Origin: Cyclostephanos tholiformis
Taxonomy: Eukaryota; Bacillariophyta; Thalassiosirophyceae; Thalassiosirales; Thalassiosiraceae
Length of the DNA: 11,692 bases
Direction of reading: 5' to 3'
Assembly (NCBI GenBank): GCA_036939975.1
Contig: JALLPB010001011.1
Span: forward strand, 1 to 11,692
A program made the translations under genes and the position numbers. The notes under the pieces were generated by a model, which worked only from the letters and a program-made list of their open reading frames with translations, was not told where the DNA came from and made no database searches. This document shows positions 1 through 8,698 of this stretch, piece by piece (position 1 is the first letter of the stretch; every line of letters begins with the position of its first letter).

Positions 1-52
<52 letters not shown>
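1..52. repeat. (CT)26 microsatellite
   Basis: The window opens with 26 uninterrupted CT dinucleotides and may cut the repeat, since it starts at base 1. On the other strand it reads as GA repeats. No gene adjoins it that I can support. Confidence 0.97.
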
Positions 53-55
<3 letters not shown>

Positions 56-1200
56 ATCAGATTCCTGTGGGCACTCTGTACAAATTTCATAGACTGACAA
101 TGGAAAGAGACTTCACATTTATCGATCTCTGCTTTTCTTTTTATCCAAAGATGGAACACAGTGTGTTTCAAATATATTCTACTCGAGTCATTCTAACTTC
201 AATGTGTACAAATCACTGCCCACTTGTGATAATTTGCAGCGAATTCTGTGCATTCTTCTTCTATCATCAATGTTGTAACCCACTACCCAAAGCCACATCA
301 TCCTTGTTCTGAGGTGAGCATGTTTTGCCAGAATGATGTCTTCACATTTTTCCTTTATCCTGAGCTTATCACAAAATTGATCCATCCACTTTGGCTCGAT
401 TAGACCATCAGTACCATATCTTCTGTCAACTCAAAAGAGCATTCATCCTTCAAGTTATCCTCAATGCAGACCCAAACATTAATGATGTCACCAAGATCTT
501 CCATCCAGAACAACCAACTTATGCAAGCCTTCCTCTGCTGCCGCCTTTATACAGCTCGCTGATTCTTCCCTACGATGGGTTCATTTCTAGCAAGAAGCAG
601 CATTGTAAATGCAAGTATCGCAAGTCTCACAGAATGATTAGTTTTCGTGATTTGGGTGCCGTGATAGCAACTGCATGAAAGTTTGTTGACGATGAAGTTA
701 AATCTCATTCCTCACAAGTTTGCACTGCCGGGGTTATCAGGTACAACAATCCGATGCAGGAGTAGAGGCAACTGGAAGGGCAGATGGTACCTCGCCATGG
801 GTTTTTGATAGCACATGTGCCCAGACATGGTCTGGAAGGAGAGAACTCCTCTCTCCTCTTAAGCAGTCCAGACCATGACAGTAACCTGGGGGGTATGAAG
901 ACTTTTGCTGAGGTGCAAAACCTATCCAGGTAGTACTAATACATGCCCAATAGCACACAACATCATCTTGTCGTCGTACGATCTTAGAATTGACAGACAT
1001 GGAAGGCACCTTTTCCTACATCAGCACAAGCGCCGAGAAGCATCTTGTCGCCTTGGGATGCAAAAAATAAGTTTTGAAAGGAGCTACCGTCTATTAGTCT
1101 AGCTACTACACAATATCTGATAATAGTAAATATCTATTTTTATTTCGTGTCGTTGACGGTGGTACATCCTCACAACGATAAAACGTGTATAAATGCTAAT
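53..1200. other. Stretch without a supported gene
   Basis: I see no recognisable protein here. Open frames exist on both strands (minus 385-188, plus 391-678, minus 1009-737), but none exceeds 95 codons, shows a family motif, or joins its neighbours by convincing splice sites. The minus frame at 385-188 has a mixed, protein-like composition and could be a remnant of a mobile-element gene, but I cannot name it. A short plus frame at 999-1070 has GC-ending codons and ends in TAA; it might be a last exon. The imperfect hairpin at 827-876 is listed separately. Bases 1100-1200 are AT-rich and are probably the 3' flank of the minus-strand gene that ends at 1201. Confidence 0.5.
827..876. repeat. 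Imperfect stem-loop
   Basis: ATGGTCTGGA (827-836) is the exact reverse complement of TCCAGACCAT (867-876). Directly inside it AGGAGAG (837-843) pairs with CTCTCCT (851-857) around a 7-nt loop. This gives a 17-bp stem with one 9-nt bulge (858-866). The left outer arm also forms a smaller palindrome with CCAGAC at 821-826. It could be a small-RNA hairpin, a protein-binding site or chance; no gene beside it helps to decide. Confidence 0.7.
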
Positions 1201-2484
1201 TTAATCTCCAGACAAATCAATCACCGTGGCATCGTCCTCGGTACGACAGTCCATTCGATGTGATGAGGCAAATATATCGACCTCCCCGTAACCGCCGCCG
1301 CCGCTTTCCGATACCGTCGCGCCGTCTCCACCGCCCATCCTCTCTTTTTTCCCACCCATCATCGAATCGTTCGTGTTCCGTCTCCCACCACGACCCCCAC
1401 CTATCGCCCTCCCCCCCTCGGTCGTCAAGTCGAATTCAAACTCGACCTCCCTGCTACTACCATCATCGGAGCTATCATCGTTGTTGGCGATGAAATCGTC
1501 CATGTCTCCTCCCGGTACATCCTTCAACCGCGACGCGCCGCCGCCTATGCGCCCACGACGGGCGTCGATGTTTTTCCGTAGATTCTCGCGTGCCAGTTCA
1601 AGTCGTCTCCTCCTCATTTTGAAACTTCGATTGTAATCGATGTCATTTTCGTCATCATCGCTGCCCGAGGATGAGGAGGAGGAAGAAGAAGAGGAAGGAG
1701 ACGATGACGAAAGGCCGGATCCTTTTACCGTCGTCACTACTTTACCCCGCGAAGTCGACGATTTCGACCGTCCGATATCGATCTCCTTCGCGGAGGCCCT
1801 CGCCCTCTCGGCGGCGGTGGTGGTGGCGGCGGCGGCAACCCTCCTTGGCTTACCACCAGCGCCTCTCCCTCGATCGTCGTCCTTCCTCCTTCTCGTCCTC
1901 TTCTTGTCCCCCCCCCCCCCCCCTCCTTCCACCCCTACCCCGGCCTCCCCCCCGACGACGCCGTACACGTCCGGATTCTCGATCATGATCCTCCTCAATT
2001 CCGATAGCATACCCCCCCCGTCCTTCCTCGCCACGAGCAGGACATCGTCCGTCCTCACCGATGCGCGACGCGCGTGCCTCGAGAACGACACGAGGTCGTT
2101 CGCGAGGCACGACGTCGCGTAGTGGTAGACGAGGTCGGTCAGTGCGACGATGGCGCCGTCGCTCATCGCGAACGAAGCACGGCCGTCGCCATCGCGGTGG
2201 CCCACGCCATCGTCGTCGTACTCGGATCCGCATCCCACCGATCTCGCCGACGCGTCGTCCTCCCCCTCCACCTCCTCCGCCTCCTCCACGGAACGGCAAA
2301 TCCTACCCACCGCGAGGTGCATGGCCGAGCGTATTTCGTATTCGAGATCCCCCATCACCTCGTCTCGTCCGTCGTCCCCCCCCGCGATGCCGGCATCGTC
2401 GCGGATTGGGGACGGGGGCGAAGACGACCGAGAGGAGGAGGAGGAGGAGGAGGAGGTTGCCACGTCGTTTAGCTCGAAGTTCAT
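1201..2484 (-). CDS. CENPS: CENP-S/MHF1-like histone-fold protein
   Basis: Predicted 427 residues, no intron needed. CENP-S (MHF1) pairs with CENP-X (MHF2); the pair binds branched DNA with FANCM-type helicases in replication-fork repair, and joins the CENP-T/W histone-fold complex at centromeres. Seen here: helix 1 at about residues 49-67 (HLAVGRICRSVEE), helix 2 at 108-136 and the hallmark SFSRHARRASVRTDDVLLVAR at about 133-153, matching the family pattern of DLxxFARHAKRTTI followed by TEDVKLLAR. Unusual points: an acidic insert of about 35 residues (70-107) in the first histone-fold loop; two poly-Ser tracts (11-22 and 259-273); a basic patch at 194-215; an acidic-aromatic segment DMDDFI at 327-332; and a C-terminal VIDLS. 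Animal CENP-S is about 138 residues, so roughly 260 residues of tail are extra. The ATG at 2484 gives the longest frame; M44 is an alternative start just before the fold. Base composition is strongly GC-rich. The family call is secure; the role of the tail is unknown. Confidence 0.82.
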   Translation of the reverse strand: MNFELNDVATSSSSSSSSRSSSPPSPIRDDAGIAGGDDGRDEVMGDLEYEIRSAMHLAVGRICRSVEEAEEVEGEDDASARSVGCGSEYDDDGVGHRDGDGRASFAMSDGAIVALTDLVYHYATSCLANDLVSFSRHARRASVRTDDVLLVARKDGGGMLSELRRIMIENPDVYGVVGGEAGVGVEGGGGGGDKKRTRRRKDDDRGRGAGGKPRRVAAAATTTAAERARASAKEIDIGRSKSSTSRGKVVTTVKGSGLSSSSPSSSSSSSSSSGSDDDENDIDYNRSFKMRRRRLELARENLRKNIDARRGRIGGGASRLKDVPGGDMDDFIANNDDSSDDGSSREVEFEFDLTTEGGRAIGGGRGGRRNTNDSMMGGKKERMGGGDGATVSESGGGGYGEVDIFASSHRMDCRTEDDATVIDLSGD

Positions 2485-2787
2485 CGGGAGGTTATTTTTT
2501 CCAATGCGATTTTTTTGACGAAGGACAGACGATTGACGGCGACGCCTCGAGAGAGAGTGCCAAAAAAATCAAGAGAAAACAAGATCTAAACTTCCGAACC
2601 ATGATACGTTCTCCTCCTTTCGATAGTATACCGCAGAAAGAACAAGACCACCCCTTTCGAACGATTGGGCGGGGGACTCGGAGTGTTTTTAACTCTTGGT
2701 CGGGGCCACCACCCGCCACTTGCCGTGATGGGTAGCAGAGTTACTGCTGCCGTCGGGCGAGATGCCGCATAAAAAAAAATATCGACG
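2485..2787. promoter_or_regulatory. Divergent intergenic promoter region
   Basis: These 303 bases separate the start codons of the minus-strand CENP-S gene and the plus-strand membrane-protein gene, so both 5' UTRs and core promoters must fit here. An AT run (CATAAAAAAAAATAT, 2768-2782) is the only TATA-like element near the plus-strand gene. It lies so close to ATG 2788 that, if it acts as a TATA box, transcription would begin near or after 2788 and the next in-frame ATG at 2836 would be used. An in-frame TAA at 2770-2772 closes the frame upstream. I see no clear TATA box for CENP-S. Confidence 0.5.
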
Positions 2788-5700
2788 ATGCGTGCGCCAC
2801 GCTCGCATCGCAACGGGGAAAGTAGGTCCGACGCGATGGCTTATGAGGGCGGCGAAAATCGCGATCACGACGAAATACGCGCTTATGCGGAAACGGTACT
2901 ATCCAAGGCGAGTTGGAACGAGGCCGAGGGCGATCGCAGATTGCGTCCCGTGATATCGGACATTTCGGGATTCGATCAGGATGATCCCGCGGCATTGAGA
3001 GCCGCCGAAGGAAACATGTCGTGGGATGTCGAAGAGAACCAAAAATGCGGAGCATCACCAGACAACACTCAGTCGCCCCCACCAAGGGAAACGGGCATGA
3101 ATTCCCAAGCCGAGCGCGACAATCCCATTTGGAGGGGTTACAAGAGAGCTGTGCGCCGAAGGCGTCATGGGGTGGAGAGTAAAGTATCATCGGTAAGGTC
3201 TTCCCAAAATAGTCTCATCTCGCGAAATGCCTCGCAGGAGCTCCTGACCGAACGAAACCTCCCGAGGGACACGTTTAGCTTCCTCGTTTACACAACAAGA
3301 TCGAGCTTGCCGTCTCTGCTGGCATTCTTGGTCTTTTGCCTTCAGACAGCCATATTCAGCCTGGTGTCTGTGGACGTCATCGACATGAGCAACACTCGAA
3401 ATCCACTTAATATCCCCCCCAACGTGGAACCTACCGTCAGGACCACAGAGGTGCTGGCCATTATTATTGCCATCATCACTCAAGACGATGTAAAGAAGGT
3501 GATTCATATCCTAAAGGATGGATACGACGAGGATTCTTTCCGTCGCGCGTTCGGACGCGAGGTATCAAGATTCAAATGGGCATTTTCTATTGTGCTGAGG
3601 GCACTGGAGGGCATGCTGGGGCTGTTCGTCACCTTTATGCTCATCATGCAGTCGGAAACCGTACTTGATCTTCTCCTCAACTTTTCCGCGATGGAGTTCG
3701 TCAGTTTGATGGATGATGTGGCTTTCTCCATGCTGAGTGAGGGTTACTTGGGTATCGCGATGATGAGGGAGGCCAGGGCCTTGTCCATGACGAAGTACCA
3801 TGTGGCCTGTGAGCAGACTTTCTGGAGGACATCACGTCTTACAGCAATTTATTTTATCATGATATTTGCTGTGATGATCACTGGTTGGGGCATGATATAT
3901 ATGAACCAGGCTTCGGGAAAGTACCTCTGCGAACGGATTTACATTCAAATGGATGATTCATTGGCACCTAATCTAGCGATGCTTTCAGGGATTTACACTG
4001 TCGGTCAACACAACGATGGTGATAGAATTACCAGCGTTCAGGTTCTTGAAAAGGGAACTGAGGATGTCGGAATGCTTGGTTACTGTAAGAAGGATAAAAG
4101 GTGGACATTAGCACTCAAGGAGTCGTCTAAGCCCCATGATCCTTGTAAGAATTGGATCGCAGCGTCTTCTGGAAGTATCGATTTCGATGTGACGAAAACT
4201 GCGTCATCGCAATGGTATACCAGAACTAGTTCTGGAAGGACGCTCCCCATTTCAACAGCTTACATTGAATGTTACGACTGTGTTGGAAAGGAAAACTTTT
4301 GCGGAGAGACCTCGCTATATGGAAAATGTGAGTCAAACAAATGCAGCTGTGACAGTGACAGATACGGGTTGCGCTGTGAGTTCGAGAAACCATGTCATGT
4401 CTTGGAAGTTGACCCAAGAAGTAAGGGCTTCGTGGGAAACAGAGTATTTGCATCAAGGTACAATTGGTCGTCAGGCAATAAGCTATATGATCGTCCATTC
4501 TACACGAACACCTCGGATGCAGCTGATGACGTCATTGATATTATTTGGTTCAATGGAAGAAGGTGGGTTGTCACATCAGGTGGCCCACCATCCTTGCATC
4601 TTAAAGACCTTGTCACCAGTCAGGAGGCTTCTTTCATCAGCGACGCCGTGAACATCGATAATAGAGCCGACATGGCACCCTATCCATTGGAATTAGTGTG
4701 GCACCCTGCACTAGCCGCTAGTGGTACCTCTTTTCAAGGACCAGACGTTAGTCGCAGTATTGACGTTGCATTGATTTGTGCGGTGTGCAATAACCAGACA
4801 AACAAATGCCTCTACGACGGCTTTTGTAATTCCGATGGCTCATGTGACTGCACTCATGGTGCTTCTGGATCACTGTGTCAGGTCCCACCCATTTCAAATG
4901 GCTATTGCGACACTTACTTCAACTCCCCAGATTTTGAGTATGATGGTGGTGACTGCTGCGAAAGTTCGTGTTCCAGTACTGATGAGTATATATGCGGCAA
5001 AGATTCATCGGGGTTTATTGATATTGGTTATCCTCACTGCATTGTGACGAATATTGGTAAGTGTTTTCAGAGCGGCATCGTCATCGAAGGAGTCAATAGA
5101 GCTGCCCGATCTGGGACCTCGGTGGCTTTGGGTGGTAGAAGTGGCACAGTTCTTGCAGTGGGTGATCCAGGAGCTTCGATTGTCCGCCTCTTTGACAAGG
5201 ATGGTTCAAGTTGGGTCCAACGTGGCCATGAACTTCAAGGCCCTCCATCGTCAGACTTTGGCTTTGCTATCAGTCTTTCTGGAGAGTCTGAGAATATGAA
5301 AATGAATGCCTATTCCTCACCAATAGTAACACTTGCTATTGGGGCCCCTGTAGCTGGGCTTGTTCGAGTTTATCGATGCAAAACGAACGGATGCGAACAA
5401 GTTGGAAGTGATATTAAGAAAGAAATTGATAACGATTTTGGAAGCATGTTTGGCACCTCCGTGTCTTTAACAAAAGGTGAGGTTCCACTTTTCTTCTATC
5501 ATATGTGAATGAACTTATAGAATCCATGCGCGCACCTATCTGATGCATTTGATAATTCTTCTTGATGTTACCCCTGCACGCGATTGCAGATGGAGCCATG
5601 CTTGCTATTGGGGCCAAAGACTTCTGCTATCCAGTGGAGGTATACAAAAATGTCGACGGTGTTTGGGAAAAACATAGCTACCCAATCAATGAGCCTAGCC

Positions 5701-7312
5701 CACACTGTCAAGATGATCGACGAAAACTTGCTAAGGCGGCTGGATTCTATCATGGATATTACGTTGCGCTTTCGGAATATGGAGAAAGGCTCGCAGTCGG
5801 TTCAATCGCTACTATATCTTCATCAGATACGCTTGCTGAATATGAGAGTGCCAATTTAATTGTTACTACGTACCAATGGGATGCAACCTTTGAAAATTGG
5901 GAAATCATGGAGGATAAGAAATTGTCGTCTCCAAGGTCACTTTTTTTGTATGACATACCTCAAGCAGACTGGCCACAACAATCCATCGCCTTGTCTGATG
6001 ATGCTGATGTGCTTGCAGTAGGAGGCTCCGAGCTGGGCATTAATGTGTACTCCTGGAATCAAACCTCGTTTGCTTGGACTCCAAGAAGCATTGACTTGAA
6101 TGCTACGGAGTCAAAAAGATTGATCGGGTGAGAAGAGAAACTTTGATTAGTTTTTTCTATACATCAAGCAGCTCTCTGATATGATTTATGTTCTTCCTTT
6201 TCGTATTTTTTAGATGGTCAATAGATCTCAGTGCTGATGGCTCTGTCTTGGCGCTTGGGACAGGTGCCGTGAGCCAAGAAGATACTGGTGGAAACTCAGA
6301 CATGCAGGTGCTAAAATGGAATGGGACGCATTACAGTCCATTTCTCAATCATTTGCCAGCTGGCGAAGCCAGTGCTGTTTCCCTTTCGAAGGACGGGCAA
6401 GCGGTGGCAGTCGGCCTTCCTCACTATGGCAAAAACGGAGGTAGAACGACGGTATACAAGTTTCGACCCCCAGAGTGTGATAGTAACTCCAAACTGCTGC
6501 GTTTATCTTTCACATCCGATAAAAAACCACACGAGAGCCGCTGGACGATACAAGTTGGCCCCAATATTCGGGCTCAGGGCGGACCTAACGATGATTCAAC
6601 ATTCACAACATTTGCCGAAGAACTTTGTGTTCCGGCGAACGATTGCATTAAATTTAGAGTTTTTGATTCGGCCGGGGATGGTATAGATCCACCGGGTGGC
6701 TACTCGTTGATGCTTGATGGGACGGAAGTCGCAAATGGTGGTTACTTTGGGTTTGGTGAAATCAAGCATGTAGGTGACTGTAGTTGCCCTGCTGGACGTT
6801 CTCTGTTATCCATCGTGGCGGTGAAAAACGACGATGATCCTTCGATGGAATGGGCGCTATCCTATCAGAACAGAACGTCACTGAGAGACTATGTTTGGAG
6901 AAGTACCATGAGCAACGACGTTGAGATTTTTGAGGAATGCATTCCTGAAGGTTGCTGGCACCTAACAAATCCCAACCCTCAGTGTGGCACGTGTTGCAGC
7001 TGTTCAAGTGACCTCAATTGGTTCTACAGTGTTACGTACAAAGGGTGCTCAAAGATTGACGAGGGAACATGTGGGTTTTGCCCCGAAGATATTGCATTTG
7101 GCGACTGCTTGCCTGGTGAGGCTGCTGGAGTGGAATATCCAGATTTTCCAACATCTAGTCCGACGTCATCGGTTTCTCCGACTTTTGAATGGACGTTTAG
7201 TCCAACGTCAACTCCTTATCCGACATTTAAATGGACGAGTCCAACGTTTAGCCCAACGTCATCGCCTAAGCCAACAGAAACGTCGTGTTGGCCGATGCCA
7301 TTTTATACATAA
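2788..7312 (+). CDS. Multi-domain membrane protein: EGF, LNR, 7-blade propeller
   Basis: Three exons, 2788-5476, 5590-6127 and 6214-7312, splice in frame to 1441 residues. Seen: a charged N-terminal region (1-170); hydrophobic segments at about 174-195, 222-231, 268-288 and 351-372; a conserved-looking stretch between the last two (LIMQSETVLDLLLNF, MEFVSLMDDVAF); Cys-rich EGF-like modules at 498-530 and 664-697; an LNR/Notch-type repeat at 705-728 (EYDGGDCC); seven FG-GAP-like blades (about 772-1163), most with a core like LSxDGxxLAVG; a Cys-bounded domain with FRVFDSAGDG (1164-1265); a Cys-rich region (1265-1380); and an S/T/P tail (1385-1441, SPTSSP). Diatom genomes, as I recall, encode large families with these modules, but I know no assigned function. 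With three full membrane spans the N-terminus would be cytosolic and the EGF-to-tail part outside, suggesting adhesion, sensing or a wall-facing role. ATG 2788 is the first in frame; ATG 2836 (G at -3, G at +4) is a good alternative that removes 16 residues. Confidence 0.85.
5477..5589 (+). other. Intron 1 of the membrane-protein gene
   Basis: 113 nt, donor AAAG|GTGAGG and acceptor GATTGCAG|ATGG. Removing it joins SLTK to DGAMLAIGA, rebuilding the blade consensus LSxDGxxLAVGA exactly where the frame would otherwise reach a stop (TGA 5506-5508). It is a phase-1 intron in the third propeller blade. Confidence 0.93.
6128..6213 (+). other. Intron 2 of the membrane-protein gene
   Basis: 86 nt, donor ATCGG|GTGAGA and acceptor TTTTTTAG|ATGG. 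Splicing joins LIG to WSIDLSADGSVLALG and restores blade six. It is a phase-2 intron. Unspliced RNA would stop at the TGA at 6129-6131. Confidence 0.92.
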
Positions 7313-7795
7313 TTCGGACCAAACATGGCCTCATCAAAGCCATAAGCAATCAATGAATAACACAGAAATAATCCAATCCTGGAGGATACGAGCAGGGGAG
7401 GCGCGGCAGCAGGTCGGTGACAATTCCTGGAAAGAAGGATAAGAACCGAAAATCGTTTTTGCTCGCTACGTTCTACAGATTCCGATGGGTATAAACCGAT
7501 CGACGAACGCTTACCATGGCATTCTCTGGAATCTGGAGTTAATGAATTTGGATCAAATATTTAGAGGAAGAGAAAGGATGCACAAGAGGACAGAAACATA
7601 ATGTTAATTCCTCTAGTTTGACCTATCAACCCTCGACATTTATTAGCATGGTAAAGAATAAGTCAGCTACCACATCGTTGGATATTTTTCGTCCTAGAAG
7701 CGAGAACTTAACCTCGTACGACGCAATCGCAACATATCAGTTGGGAATGAGCAGCAACATGCATGAACGATGTCGAGGGGGTCACCATAAACGGT
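7313..7795. other. Intergenic region between convergent genes
   Basis: This is the shared 3' flank of the plus-strand membrane-protein gene and the minus-strand secreted-protein gene, which end facing each other 483 bases apart. I see no gene, repeat or RNA in it. The open frame that runs through 6984-7442 in another register is a shadow of exon 3. Confidence 0.6.
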
Positions 7796-8209
7796 TTACC
7801 ACCACCCATCGCCAGAGCCCGAAGACCAACTGCTGCCGCCGCTGTGACCAGACGACCATCCGCTCCATCCACTGGACTTTCCGCTCTTGCCACTCCTCGA
7901 GTACCCCCAACCGTGGGACGACTTGCTACCCTTGCCGCTCTTGCCGCTACTGGACCAACCGCTGCTGGAAGAACCACTGCCCCAACCAGAAGTCCAGTCG
8001 TCCTCCCATCCACTCCAGCCCCACAAGTCGCGATCCGGAGCGCTTCCGCGACGGTGGTTAGGGTGGAGGGGCCTGACAAAATCGTCGGGCGTCTCCGCCT
8101 CGTCGGGCTTCTCAGGGTCGTCCAGAGGAGCTAGTTCATCATTTGCCTTCATTGCGGAGGAGGATGCAAGAATCGAAGCTAGGATCGTGGCGCAGGGGTA
8201 GAGTTTCAT
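7796..8209 (-). CDS. Secreted W/S/G/K-rich protein, cingulin/silaffin-like
   Basis: 137 residues with a clear plan. Residues 1-20 form a signal peptide (MKLYPCATILASILASSSA). Residues 21-59 are an acidic pro-region (DELAPLDDPEKPDEAE). An RXL site, DRDL, sits at 59-62. The mature part (63-137) is nearly all Trp, Ser, Gly and Lys: 12 Trp in 75 residues, with two lysine clusters, KSGKGSK (90-96) and KSGK (108-111). Established for diatoms: silaffins, cingulins and related biosilica proteins enter the secretory pathway, are cleaved at RXL sites, and carry KxxK clusters that are modified and help target or template silica; W-type cingulins alternate Trp-rich and Lys-rich stretches. This protein fits that pattern, so I infer a cell-wall or girdle-band matrix role. 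Such proteins are recognised by composition rather than homology, so another secreted low-complexity protein remains possible. ATG 8209 starts the signal peptide directly; the stop is TAA at 7796-7798. Confidence 0.75.
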   Translation of the reverse strand: MKLYPCATILASILASSSAMKANDELAPLDDPEKPDEAETPDDFVRPLHPNHRRGSAPDRDLWGWSGWEDDWTSGWGSGSSSSGWSSSGKSGKGSKSSHGWGYSRSGKSGKSSGWSGWSSGHSGGSSWSSGSGDGWW

Positions 8210-8698
8210 CGTTGCTATTGGTTATGAATGATTTATCGGGCCGATTTATCAGATCAGACTGAACTTATCTGAAGAAATATGGCGAGAGATAACGAATAGG
8301 GGTGATATCCTATCCGCTGTTGCACTGCGGTTTATACTCTGTTCGTGTTTCACCTCAAGCCTCAAGCGATAGAAATGAATCCCCCTCTCGTAACACATGA
8401 ATTTGGGGTCTACTGATAATCATTAATGCCTTTTGATAGAATTGTGTGCTTCAAAACCAGTGACACTCCGATGCCCAATCTTGTGAGAGTAAAGCCAAGA
8501 CTGCTGAGTGGAATAGAGAATAGATGAAGGCTTGCGGGAGTTGAGAACATGAGACTAGGATAAGTCAAGTCAGTAGGAGTGTCTCAGTCGTGGATATTAT
8601 GAATGGTAGAACCCGACTCAGGCATCAATATTAAATCCTATCACGTGGGATTGTTGGTGAACATACGAACTCCCTAGCGGGACTCCGTACTTCAAGCA
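8210..8698. promoter_or_regulatory. Upstream region of the cingulin-like gene
   Basis: This region lies 5' of the minus-strand secreted-protein gene. Read on the minus strand it has TATAAA at 8336-8331, 122 bases before the ATG, a reasonable core-promoter position. Two copies of GATAAATC on the minus strand (8250-8243 and 8237-8230) stand 13 bases apart, with a further AGATAA at 8270-8265; they lie between the TATA box and the ATG, so they may be in the 5' UTR. Bases 8400-8698 show nothing further that I can name. Confidence 0.4.
8331..8336 (-). promoter_or_regulatory. TATA box candidate for the secreted-protein gene
   Basis: TATAAA on the minus strand, 122 bases upstream of the start codon at 8209. 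It is the best match between the gene and the repeat region. Not supported by transcript data. Confidence 0.45.

Noticed and set aside
70..107. Possible intron creating the acidic loop insert in CENP-S (protein residues 70-107)
   Set aside because: The frame stays open, and I found no convincing acceptor at the far end of the insert, so it is more likely a true insertion.
188..678. Minus frame 385-188 and plus frame 391-678 as genes
   Set aside because: They are short and unrecognised; the minus frame is closed upstream by a stop in the same register and gives no clear splice continuation.
1640..2735. Long plus-strand frames across 1640-2122 and 2061-2735, and a minus frame 2299-1850
   Set aside because: They are Ser/Pro/Arg-rich shadows of the GC-rich, low-complexity CENP-S gene and carry no family motif.
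4265..5299. Frames at 4265-4651, 4778-5047 and 5054-5299
   Set aside because: These are alternative registers inside the EGF/LNR/propeller exon, without domain matches.
7109..7140. Possible third intron beginning at GTGAGG near 7115
   Set aside because: Reading through gives the S/T/P-rich tail with SPTSSP typical of these proteins, and no matching acceptor with a better continuation was found.
7763..8201. Plus-strand frames 7763-8134 and 7887-8201 opposite the secreted protein
   Set aside because: Their Ala/Pro/Leu-rich composition mirrors the Trp/Ser/Gly codons on the other strand; the minus-strand product has a signal peptide, RXL site and lysine clusters.
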